A stretch of 42,072 nucleotides of DNA from UBA6186 sp050012295 (GTDB taxonomy: Bacteria; Pseudomonadota; Gammaproteobacteria; UBA6186; Azoamicaceae), in contig JBEKHL010000007.1 of NCBI GenBank assembly GCA_050012295.1, positions 1 through 42,072 of the forward strand, read 5' to 3'. The position numbers were made by a program, and so were the translations under genes. Each line of letters begins with the position of its first letter. The stretch's first letter is position 1. Below the pieces are notes generated by a model that worked only from the letters and a program-made list of their open reading frames with translations, ran no database searches and had not been told where the DNA came from. Below are positions 35,089-42,072 of this stretch, piece by piece.

Positions 35089-35884
35089 CATTCGTCAAGA
35101 ATTAGAAATATTATTATGCCATGTATTACAAGTGGAACGTTATTTTTTAAAAGCTCATCCAGAAAAATTATTGTCTAATTATCAAATAAAAAAATTTTAT
35201 AAATTAGTAACTAGAAGATTACAGCATGAACCAATTGCTTATATAACTGGAACTAAACATTTTTGGGATTTAAATTTATTAGTAAACAGAAATGTGTTAA
35301 TTCCTAGATCAGAAACAGAAATTTTAGTAGAGCAAGCATTAGCTAAATTATCAACAAATAGCTCTGCAAAAATTTTGGAATTAGGAACAGGTAGTGGCGC
35401 AGTTGCATTGTCGATTGCTAAACACCGTCCTAATACTACTGTTTATGCTACCGATCTTAGTACATCTGCATTAAAATTAGCGAAACGAAATGCTAAAGCA
35501 TTAAATATTAATAATATAATATTTTTTTCAGGAGATTGGTTTAAAGCGTTGCCTCCATCGTTAGATTTTAAATTTGATTTAATTATTAGTAATCCACCAT
35601 ATATTGCCGCAGCAGAAGTAAATTTATGTGATCAAGAAATTTTTTATGAACCAAAATTAGCGTTGTTTGCAGATAACAACGGTTTAGCTTGTTTAAAAAA
35701 AATAATTTTTGATAGTGTGTATTATTTAGCAAATAATGGTTATTTATTATTAGAGCATGGTTATAATCAAGCGATCGAAGTAGCTAACATGTTGAAAAAG
35801 TCAGGCTTAATAGAGCCGGAATATTTTAAAGACCTATCTTCATTAGATAGGGTGGTTGTCGCTAAAAAAGTAAAATATACTTAA
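35066..35884 (+). CDS. prmC: Release-factor glutamine methyltransferase
   Basis: PrmC methylates the glutamine of the GGQ motif in RF1 and RF2. The 272-residue product has the N-terminal helical domain, IPRSETEILVE, the SAM-binding ELGTGSGAVALSIA (about 105-118) and the catalytic NPPY (176-179). The gene starts inside prfA (23-base overlap), the usual prfA-prmC coupling. Both target genes (prfA, prfB) lie in this window. Confidence 0.95.
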   Translation: MIFLKNCSIRQELEILLCHVLQVERYFLKAHPEKLLSNYQIKKFYKLVTRRLQHEPIAYITGTKHFWDLNLLVNRNVLIPRSETEILVEQALAKLSTNSSAKILELGTGSGAVALSIAKHRPNTTVYATDLSTSALKLAKRNAKALNINNIIFFSGDWFKALPPSLDFKFDLIISNPPYIAAAEVNLCDQEIFYEPKLALFADNNGLACLKKIIFDSVYYLANNGYLLLEHGYNQAIEVANMLKKSGLIEPEYFKDLSSLDRVVVAKKVKYT

Positions 35885-35934
35885 GTTCTCTTTAGAAAAT
35901 ACTCAAGTAAACAAATTTCCAACCGACATCAAAC

Positions 35935-35963
35935 TTGATTGTATTAAAAATTTGCTGTACAAA
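35935..35963 (+). promoter_or_regulatory. Candidate sigma-70 promoter for the first beta-barrel gene
   Basis: TTGATT (35935-35940) and TACAAA (35958-35963) are separated by 17 bases, close to the consensus spacing. It lies about 57 bases before ATG 36021, which has a strong AAGGAAAAGAGG ribosome region. The -10 is imperfect (4 of 6). Confidence 0.4.
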
Positions 35964-36020
35964 TTTATATTTTAATACAAGGGTATGAAATTAATTTTTT
36001 AAGGAAAAGAGGTAATTAAC

Positions 36021-36716
36021 ATGGCCATGAAACCTGTTTTAAAATTTTTAGTTGCAACAGGAGTTTGTGTTGCTGCTAATGGAGTATGTGCTCACTATCA
36101 TTTAGCTACTGATCCATACTTAGGGTTAGAATACAAATTAAGTTATACCAAGGGTAAAGATAGTTGGAAAAGATTACTACCAACTAATAAAGTAAACAAT
36201 AATGGTACTATATTTGCTGGTATTCAGTTCCATGATTGTATAGCTGCAGAACTTGGTTATACTCAGTCTACTAAACACACCAAGTATAGTGATACTAGTT
36301 TTTGGAGTATGTTTGGCGTTACAGATAATGCTGGTTCCCAACAACAAATCAAACTAAGCTATCGCGGGTGGAATTTTGATTTAAATGGTCAATATCCTGC
36401 TGGAGATTCTTTTGCATTTTTAGGAACAGTTGGTGTTGCATCTATTAAACCAAAATTAGAAGCTACTAATCTAGGTGCGACTAGCAATGCTAGCATTGCT
36501 ACTATGTCCGGAAAATCTAGGGCAGCTTTACGTTTAGGGGTGGGAGCTCAATATACTCAAGGTATGTTTGGTATTCGTACTAGAGTAATGTGGGAAGGAA
36601 CTTCTAGATTAAGAGTTAATACTGGTAGCTATTTGCCTGTTGCTGGCGCAAATGTTACCCAAAAAGCATTTAAAGACACTCTTGCTTGGACTTTAGGTGC
36701 GTTTGTAAGATGGTAA
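36021..36716 (+). CDS. Outer-membrane beta-barrel protein 1
   Basis: The 231-residue precursor has a signal peptide (cleavage likely after GVCA, residue 24) and an OmpA/P44-like small barrel made of alternating strands, with a C-terminal aromatic residue (FVRW) expected for BAM recognition. Recognisable blocks are YLGLEYKLSYT, SWKRLLPTNK, FDLNGQYP, SIKPKLE and GMFGIRTRVMWEG. A strong purine-rich ribosome site, its own candidate promoter and a good terminator suggest high expression. It is the best preserved of three tandem paralogues and is probably a major surface protein. Confidence 0.85.
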   Translation: MAMKPVLKFLVATGVCVAANGVCAHYHLATDPYLGLEYKLSYTKGKDSWKRLLPTNKVNNNGTIFAGIQFHDCIAAELGYTQSTKHTKYSDTSFWSMFGVTDNAGSQQQIKLSYRGWNFDLNGQYPAGDSFAFLGTVGVASIKPKLEATNLGATSNASIATMSGKSRAALRLGVGAQYTQGMFGIRTRVMWEGTSRLRVNTGSYLPVAGANVTQKAFKDTLAWTLGAFVRW

Positions 36717-36754
36717 TTTAGTAAGTTTTAATTACTTAAATTACTGTTTCTTGT

Positions 36755-36781
36755 AAGGCGGGTTTGCATACCCGCCTTTTT
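36755..36781 (+). terminator. Intrinsic terminator after beta-barrel gene 1
   Basis: AAGGCGGGT (36755-36763) pairs with ACCCGCCTT (36770-36778) around a six-base loop, followed by a T run (36777-36781). It starts 39 bases after the stop of gene 1. A decayed version of the same sequence, missing the 5' arm, is seen just before beta-barrel gene 3 (about 37842-37863). Confidence 0.85.
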
Positions 36782-36798
36782 AATTTAAAATTAAATTT

Positions 36799-37584
36799 AT
36801 GATTGTGGGTTTAAAAGGCTTTTATAAATATAATTTAAAATTAAAAATTATATTTATAATTTTTATTGCAGCTATCAATACAGTTTACGCCGATGGCGGT
36901 GGGATTGTTAAGCCATATTTAGGTGGAGAATACAGATTAAGTTATACCCAGGCAGAAGAAAGTTGGGATAGATTATTACCAACTAATAAACCCAATAGCA
37001 ATAGTACAATATTTTATGGTATTTGTTTCTATGATTATATAGCTGGCGAAATTAATTATACTAAATCTAATAGGAATACTAAATATAGCGATGTTAGTGG
37101 TTGGAATATGTTTGGTACTATAGCGAGATCTGGATCTCAACAAAAAGTACAGTTAAGTTATACTAACTACGGTTTAGATTTAAATGGTCAATATCCTGGT
37201 GGCGATGGTTTTTCGTTGTTAGGAACTATTGGTATTGCCGCCATTAAACCAAAACTAGAAATTGTTAATATTGGAGCGATTGATACCCCGGTTTTGGATA
37301 GTAGTGGTAATCCTGTTAATAACTCTGCTGGTGTTCCGGAAATTAATATTGGCAATGAGTCGGTCGCTAGCATAACAGGAAAGAGTAAGTTAGCCTTACG
37401 TTTAGGGGTAGGTTTTCAATATGCTAAAGGTATGTTTGGTATTCGTAGTAGACTAGTTTGGGAAGATGCTTCTATGTTAAGAGTTAATACTGGTAGCTAT
37501 AATCAAATTTTACCAGATGTTACTGAAGTACCATTTAGAAATACTTTTTCTTGGTCTTTAGGGTTTTTTATAAGGTTTTTGTAA
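36799..37584 (+). CDS. Outer-membrane beta-barrel protein 2 (paralogue of 1)
   Basis: The 261-residue precursor aligns with protein 1 along its length: YLGGEYRLSYT, SWDRLLPTNKPN, LDLNGQYPGG, AIKPKLE, GMFGIRSRLVWED and RVNTGSY are shared. The signal peptide ends near VYA. Between the IKPKLE and GKS(K/R)-ALRLGVG blocks it has about 22 extra residues (TPVLDSSGNPVNNSAGVPE region), consistent with an enlarged surface loop. The start is 82 bases after gene 1 and beyond its terminator, so it needs read-through or its own promoter. Confidence 0.85.
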   Translation: MIVGLKGFYKYNLKLKIIFIIFIAAINTVYADGGGIVKPYLGGEYRLSYTQAEESWDRLLPTNKPNSNSTIFYGICFYDYIAGEINYTKSNRNTKYSDVSGWNMFGTIARSGSQQKVQLSYTNYGLDLNGQYPGGDGFSLLGTIGIAAIKPKLEIVNIGAIDTPVLDSSGNPVNNSAGVPEINIGNESVASITGKSKLALRLGVGFQYAKGMFGIRSRLVWEDASMLRVNTGSYNQILPDVTEVPFRNTFSWSLGFFIRFL

Positions 37585-37592
37585 TTTCTTGC

Positions 37593-37641
37593 ATCCACCC
37601 GGCGGCTAACGCCGCCACCCTCCTTCGAAGCGAAGGAGGGT
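37593..37641 (-). repeat. Dispersed double-hairpin palindrome, copy 3 (inverted)
   Basis: On the minus strand this is base-for-base the same 49-bp sequence as the copy at 37747-37795: an 11-bp-arm hairpin, then GGCGGC/GCCGCC, then GGGTGGAT. It begins nine bases after the stop of beta-barrel gene 2. With its partner it forms a large inverted repeat around 105 bases of AT-rich DNA. Confidence 0.9.
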
Positions 37642-37746
37642 AAATCTAACATAAATTTTAAATTATTTTTACCTTTAATTTTTACTAGATTGCATAATTT
37701 TTATTATTAGTTTTATAATAAAAAGCTTTAATTTAAGTATATTTTA

Positions 37747-37795
37747 ACCCTCCTTCGCTTCGAAGGAGGGTGGCGGCGTTAGCCGCCGGGTGGAT
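37747..37795 (+). repeat. Dispersed double-hairpin palindrome, copy 4
   Basis: Identical to the inverted copy at 37593-37641 and differing from copy 1 only by a compensating base pair in the second stem. The left flank (GCTTTAATTTAAGTATATTT) resembles that of copy 2 at 15672. The 11-bp sequence ATTTCTTGCAT occurs at 37584-37594 and 37841-37851, outside the pair. Confidence 0.9.
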
Positions 37796-37880
37796 GTAAT
37801 AAGGTAAAATTTAGATAATCTGGCCCTGCTCTAGGATCGCATTTCTTGCATACCCACCTTTTTAACTTAAAATTATATAT

Positions 37881-38615
37881 ATGGGTTTTAAAAATTTTTA
37901 TAAATATTTCTTTAATTTTTTAATTGGCTTAGCTTTTATTATTTTAAATATAATTAATCAGTATGCCCATGCTAAAGATTTATCTGATTTATCAGAATTA
38001 GCCAAAGCTTCTATTAATACCGAAATAGAACATAAATTTAGTGTTGGCGCAGAATATATGTATATTATTGATGATGTTAAAGATGATTGGCGGAAGATGC
38101 TTCAAAAAACTCAATCTGGTGCTAATTTATATGTAGGATATAATTGGCCATACATTATGTTAGAAATAGGTTATATAGGAACCACTAGAAAGTCTAAAGA
38201 ATTTTTATTAAATACTGGTGATGTTTTGTTTGGGCAAACCTATAATGGTGTCTCCACAGTGGTTGCTGGTCAAGTTAGACATAGAAGTACTCACTTTGAT
38301 TTAAATTTTTTTGCTAATGTTATTGGTGACTTTGATTTAGTTACCTCTGCAGGAATTAGTTTTGCTAGGCCACATGTAACAGTTCAATTTGCTAATAATC
38401 CTAATTTAGAGGATATTGTAGTTAGTAAAACCACTGCGGTTCCGAAAGTTGGTTTAGGTTTTCGTTATTTATTTACCAATACTTTTGGAGTACGCGGTAT
38501 GTGGCATTTTGATCAAAATTCTAAAATTAGGATCAGGTATTCTAATTTTCCTGGAACTTTTAAACCATTTAGAGACGCAAATACTTTTTCTATTGGGTTG
38601 TTTGGCGGGATTTAA
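37881..38615 (+). CDS. Outer-membrane beta-barrel protein 3 (diverged paralogue)
   Basis: The 244-residue precursor has a signal peptide (MGFKNFYKY..., cleavage likely after AHA) whose first residues resemble those of protein 2 (GFYKYN). The barrel pattern is the same (FSVGAEYMYI, WRKMLQKTQ, THFDLNFFAN, TSAGISFARP, FGVRGMWHFD) but identity with 1 and 2 is low. The last residues (GLFGGI) lack the terminal aromatic residue normally recognised by BAM. The upstream sequence repeats that of gene 2, showing the duplication included the regulatory region. Confidence 0.8.
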   Translation: MGFKNFYKYFFNFLIGLAFIILNIINQYAHAKDLSDLSELAKASINTEIEHKFSVGAEYMYIIDDVKDDWRKMLQKTQSGANLYVGYNWPYIMLEIGYIGTTRKSKEFLLNTGDVLFGQTYNGVSTVVAGQVRHRSTHFDLNFFANVIGDFDLVTSAGISFARPHVTVQFANNPNLEDIVVSKTTAVPKVGLGFRYLFTNTFGVRGMWHFDQNSKIRIRYSNFPGTFKPFRDANTFSIGLFGGI

Positions 38616-38642
38616 TAAAAAGTTTGTGGTATATTTCCCGCT

Positions 38643-40022
38643 ATGACAAAACTAAAATCTTCTTATAGTTGTAGCGAATGTGGTTCATTATCCCATAAAT
38701 GGTCTGGGCAGTGTGTTGATTGCTATGCTTGGAATTCTATTAGTGAAATAATAATTAGTACTAATAATGCCAATCTTAAAAATAATAAACTTTTAGGGTT
38801 TACAGGGTTAAGCGGACAATCAGGCGTTACAGACTTAAGTGCAGTTGAAATTAACGAACAATCCAGTTTTAGTACTGGGTTGCCGGAATTAGATCGGGCA
38901 TTAGGTAGTAATGGTATAGTATCTGGTTCGGTAATATTAATTGGTGGCGATCCTGGTATTGGTAAATCAACTATTTTATTGCAAGCTTTAGCACATATTA
39001 GTCATAAATACCCAGTATTATATGTGACCGGGGAAGAATCATTATCACAGGTAAAATTACGCGCTAATCGTTTAGGTTTACAAGATCCATCGATAAAATT
39101 ACTTGCAGAAACTAATGTAGATTTAATTTTACAAATTGCGCTAGAAATACAACCTAAAATTATGGTTATAGATTCTGTTCAAACTATATATACAGAATTA
39201 CTACAAGCAGCTCCAGGTTCGGTTAGTCAAGTTAGAGAAGCGTCGTCTCAAGTAGTACAGTTTGCTAAAAAAACCGGTATATCTGTAATTTTAATTGGTC
39301 ATGTTACTAAAGATGGTTCGTTAGCTGGGCCGCGGGTTTTAGAACATATGGTGGATACAGTACTATATTTTGAAGGGCAAATCGATAATCGCTATCGAAT
39401 ATTGCGAGCGGTTAAAAATAGATTTGGTGCGGTAAACGAGTTAGGTATTTTCGTTATGACAGACAGTGGATTAAAAGGAGTGAATAATCCATCAGCATTG
39501 TTTTTATCAAGAGATGCTGAAACAGCATCTGGAAGTATTGTAATGGCGACCAAAGAAGGTAGCAGGCCATTATTAGTAGAGATTCAAGCATTAGTTGATG
39601 AGAGTCATGTAGCTAATCCCCGTAGGTTATGTGTTGGTATGGATCCAAACAGATTGGCATTAATTTTAGCTGTACTACATCGTCATTGTGGAATTATTAC
39701 CTATAATCAAGATATTTTTGTCAATATTGTTGGTGGAGTAAAAATTACTGAACCAGGGATTGATTTACCGGTAATATTAGCGATTTTATCTAGTTTAAAA
39801 AACAAGCCTATTCCAAAAAATTTAATTGCTTTTGGTGAAGTAGGGTTAACTGGAGAAATTCGGCCAGTGCAAGATGGGCAGGCGCGTTTAAAAGAGGCGG
39901 TTAAATTGGGCTTTAAACAAGCAATAATTCCTAAAGCTAACATGATCAATAAATCCAACATGAAAGAAATAGAGTTAATGGATATAATGCAAGTAAGATT
40001 TTTACAGGAGGCAGTATTGTGA
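38643..40022 (+). CDS. radA: DNA repair protein RadA
   Basis: RadA is a RecA-like ATPase and branch-migration helicase in recombination. The 459 residues carry an N-terminal C4 zinc finger (Cys10, 13, 24, 27), Walker A GGDPGIGKST (101-110), the RadA-specific KNRFG motif and a C-terminal Lon-protease-like domain (GGVKITEPGIDLPV). The Lon-like domain is not catalytic in this family. Its stop overlaps the GTG start of ettA. Confidence 0.97.
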   Translation: MTKLKSSYSCSECGSLSHKWSGQCVDCYAWNSISEIIISTNNANLKNNKLLGFTGLSGQSGVTDLSAVEINEQSSFSTGLPELDRALGSNGIVSGSVILIGGDPGIGKSTILLQALAHISHKYPVLYVTGEESLSQVKLRANRLGLQDPSIKLLAETNVDLILQIALEIQPKIMVIDSVQTIYTELLQAAPGSVSQVREASSQVVQFAKKTGISVILIGHVTKDGSLAGPRVLEHMVDTVLYFEGQIDNRYRILRAVKNRFGAVNELGIFVMTDSGLKGVNNPSALFLSRDAETASGSIVMATKEGSRPLLVEIQALVDESHVANPRRLCVGMDPNRLALILAVLHRHCGIITYNQDIFVNIVGGVKITEPGIDLPVILAILSSLKNKPIPKNLIAFGEVGLTGEIRPVQDGQARLKEAVKLGFKQAIIPKANMINKSNMKEIELMDIMQVRFLQEAVL

Positions 40023-41722
40023 GTGCACAAAATATTAAACAAGATATTATTTTGACCATGCAAAAAGTAACTAAAACCGTTGGAGCGGGAACGGTTAGTA
40101 GAAAAATTTTAGAAGATATTTATTTATCATTTTTTTATGGAGCAAAAATAGGGGTGGTTGGAATTAATGGTTCAGGTAAGTCTACGCTATTAAAAATTAT
40201 GGCTGGGATTGATCCTAATTTTAATGGGGAAGTAGTTTATAAAAAAGAGCTTAAAATAGGGTATTTGTCGCAAGAACCAGTATTAAATCCAGATAAAGAT
40301 GTACGAGGTAATATCGAAGAAGCAGTTTGGGAGACTAAGCAGTTGTTAGAACGTTTTAACGAAATAAGTAATAAATTTGCTGAAGAATTATCTCCAGAAG
40401 AAATGGATCGATTATTAATCGAACAGGGGGAATTACAAAATAAAATTGATGTTGCAAATGGGTGGGATTTAAACAGACACCTAGAAATTGCAGCAGAGGC
40501 ATTAAGGTTGCCAGCTTGGGATGCCAAAGTTTTGGAGTTGTCTGGGGGAGAAAAGCGTCGAGTAGCCTTATGTAAGTTATTATTATCGGTAAACGATGTA
40601 ATTTTATTAGATGAACCTACTAACCATTTAGATGCCGAAAGCGTTGCCTGGTTGCAAAGATATTTACAAGAGTTTCCTGGTACAGTAATTATGGTTACTC
40701 ATGATAGATATTTTTTAGATAGTGTGGTTAGTTGGATTTTAGAAATTGATAGAGGACGAACAATACCTTTCGAAGGTAATTATTCTGCATGGTTAGCAGA
40801 GCGTGATAAGCGTTTGAGCCAAGAAAAATCTCAAGAAGTAGCTCGTCAAAAAAATATTCAGTCAGAATTAGAGTGGGTACGTAGTGGTGCCAAGGGTAGA
40901 CATGCTAAAAGTAAAGCGAGGTTAGAGCGTTTTGAAGAATTAACTTCTAAAGAATATCAAACTCGTGCCGAAACTAAAGAACTCTATATTCCTCCTGGAC
41001 CACGGTTAGGAGATCTAGTATTAGAAATGTCTGATATTAGTAAAAGCTTTGGTGAATTAGTATTAATAGAAAATTTAACTTTAAAAGTACCAAAAGGTGC
41101 AATTGTGGGAATTATTGGACCAAACGGTGCAGGTAAATCTACATTTTTTAAAATAATTATTAAGCAAGAACATCCAGATAGTGGAAATATTAAATTTGGA
41201 GATACGGTTAATATTTCTTATGTAGATCAAAGTAGAGATCAACTTAAAGATAATAAAACAGTATGGCAAGAAATTTCTGATGGGTTAGATGTTATTACTG
41301 TTGGTCAATATCAAACTCCATCTCGCGCCTATGTTGGTAAATTTAATTTTAGAGGTGCCGATCAACAAAAATTAGTAAAAGACTTGTCTGGCGGAGAACG
41401 TAACAGAGTGCATTTAGCTAAATTGCTTAAAAGTGGCGGAAATGTTTTATTATTAGATGAACCAACTAATGACTTAGACGTAGAAACTTTACGAGCATTA
41501 GAAGAAGCATTATTAGATTGGGCTGGAGTTGTAATGGTAATATCGCACGATAGGTGGTTCTTAGATAGGATAGCTACCCATATATTGGCTTTTGAGGGGG
41601 ATAGCAAAGTTACTTGGTTTGAGGGTAATTATGCAGATTATGAGCAAGATAGGCTTAAAAAATTAGGAAATAGTGCTTTGCAACCCCATCGCATTAAATA
41701 TAAAAAAATAAATTATGTTTAG
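40019..41722 (+). CDS. ettA: Energy-dependent translational throttle protein EttA (ABC-F)
   Basis: EttA binds the ribosomal E site and gates elongation according to ADP/ATP. The start is GTG 40019, set by AGGAGG at 40006-40011 and overlapping the radA stop (GTGA). The 567-residue soluble protein has two ABC domains: GINGSGKST with LSGGEKRRVAL and LLDEPTNHLD, then GPNGAGKST with LSGGERNRVHL and LLDEPTNDLD. The interdomain linker (ERDKRLSQEKSQE, GAKGRHAKSKAR) and C-terminal PHRIKYKKI are typical of EttA, whose E. coli form has 555 residues. Confidence 0.95.
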   Translation: MSAQNIKQDIILTMQKVTKTVGAGTVSRKILEDIYLSFFYGAKIGVVGINGSGKSTLLKIMAGIDPNFNGEVVYKKELKIGYLSQEPVLNPDKDVRGNIEEAVWETKQLLERFNEISNKFAEELSPEEMDRLLIEQGELQNKIDVANGWDLNRHLEIAAEALRLPAWDAKVLELSGGEKRRVALCKLLLSVNDVILLDEPTNHLDAESVAWLQRYLQEFPGTVIMVTHDRYFLDSVVSWILEIDRGRTIPFEGNYSAWLAERDKRLSQEKSQEVARQKNIQSELEWVRSGAKGRHAKSKARLERFEELTSKEYQTRAETKELYIPPGPRLGDLVLEMSDISKSFGELVLIENLTLKVPKGAIVGIIGPNGAGKSTFFKIIIKQEHPDSGNIKFGDTVNISYVDQSRDQLKDNKTVWQEISDGLDVITVGQYQTPSRAYVGKFNFRGADQQKLVKDLSGGERNRVHLAKLLKSGGNVLLLDEPTNDLDVETLRALEEALLDWAGVVMVISHDRWFLDRIATHILAFEGDSKVTWFEGNYADYEQDRLKKLGNSALQPHRIKYKKINYV

Positions 41723-41745
41723 TATAATTAAGGGAAAAAAACTAT

Positions 41746-42072
41746 ATGTCTACAAATAATCGCTATTTAGGTGGAATATTATTAGTTGCTGGAACATGTA
41801 TTGGTGCTGGTATGATTGGGGTCCCGGTTAAGACTGCAGCAGCAGGGTTTTACCCAACGTTATTAGCTTTTGTCGTAGTGTGGGGCATAATGACAATAAG
41901 CGCATTATTATTTTTAGAGGCTTCTTTAGCTTTTCCTGGTGAAACCAATTTTATTTCTATGACTAAAGCAACTTTAGGTAGTACAGGTAAGAATATTGCT
42001 TGGCTTGCCAGTTTATTTTATATGTATTCTATGATGGCATCTTACACTACTGGCGGTGCTACTATGATTGTT
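41746..42072 (+). CDS. Aromatic amino-acid permease (TyrP/HAAAP family), partial
   Basis: An open frame of 109 codons runs off the window. AAGGG at 41730-41734 precedes ATG 41746. The visible N-terminal part has hydrophobic helices with GGILLVAGTCIGAGMIGVP near the start, ALLFLEASLAFPGETNF, and WLASLFYMYSMMASYTTGG, the pattern of tyrosine/tryptophan permeases of the hydroxy/aromatic amino-acid family. Import of aromatic amino acids fits an intracellular organism. The 3' part, and therefore the exact specificity, is not visible. It follows ettA by 23 bases. Confidence 0.85.
   Translation, partial: MSTNNRYLGGILLVAGTCIGAGMIGVPVKTAAAGFYPTLLAFVVVWGIMTISALLFLEASLAFPGETNFISMTKATLGSTGKNIAWLASLFYMYSMMASYTTGGATMIV

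Noticed and set aside
37188..37373. Minus-strand open frame inside beta-barrel gene 2
   Set aside because: It is a shadow of a well-supported gene; no ribosome site and no recognisable product. The same applies to the other antisense frames inside pgi, accC, ddl, radA and ettA.
34..37795. CRISPR array
   Set aside because: The repeats are kilobases apart or inverted; there are no regular spacers and no cas genes.

Overview
The window is about 42 kb of AT-rich DNA (roughly one third G+C by eye), densely packed with genes. It suggests a host-associated or intracellular gammaproteobacterium, perhaps near the Legionellales/Coxiellaceae. The grounds are: the recJ-prfB-lysS and dusB-fis gene orders (fis next to dusB is a gammaproteobacterial trait); a hexose-phosphate antiporter beside pgi, as expected of a bacterium living in host cytosol or vacuole; a partial aromatic amino-acid permease; tandem surface beta-barrel genes; and several large orphan proteins of the kind seen as secreted effectors. 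The taxon is inferred from gene content and order, not from any rRNA.

Layout. 1-515: a palindromic repeat and the 3' end of a decayed Rpn-type nuclease gene. 561-6516: a tight same-strand run with a secreted polysaccharide deacetylase, a zeta-toxin-like P-loop kinase, a KdsB-like cytidylyltransferase, a histidine-phosphatase-fold protein, pgi and an organophosphate antiporter. 6540-13214: accessory genes, namely a papain-like (NlpC/P60-type) protein, a DUF4143 ATPase and a 1261-residue orphan containing a G10 tract. 13211-16992: a membrane-anchored MurF, an alpha/beta hydrolase and, divergently, D-Ala-D-Ala ligase. 17006-18250: another orphan. 18304-22775: recJ, prfB (no frameshift), lysS. 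22790-24487: an orphan with hydrophobic hairpins. 24536-27655 (minus): accB-accC-dusB-fis, without prmA. 27826-30722: a sugar oxidoreductase and an AsnB-type amidotransferase. 30729-33953 (minus): a glycine-zipper lipoprotein, an FkbM methyltransferase and a TPR protein. 34009-35884: prfA-prmC. 36021-38615: three tandem outer-membrane beta-barrel genes. 38643-41722: radA-ettA. 41746-end: a partial permease.

How the genes fit together. Much of the window concerns envelope construction: KDO-type sugar activation, deacetylation, MurF/Ddl, sugar modification, FkbM methylation, SlyB-like lipoprotein and beta-barrels. The rest is core translation, repair and fatty-acid synthesis with locus-level gene loss (prmA, and hemA/lolB/ispE, absent from their usual places), which fits genome reduction. 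Four orphan or poorly characterised proteins sit singly between conserved blocks and are candidate secreted effectors.

The most unusual non-coding feature is a family of roughly 49-bp double-hairpin palindromes (four copies). Their stems differ by compensatory changes, and two identical copies face each other between beta-barrel genes 2 and 3. A second, unrelated palindrome, bounded by 11-bp direct repeats, sits just upstream of prfB. I saw no rRNA, tRNA, CRISPR array or intact insertion sequence.
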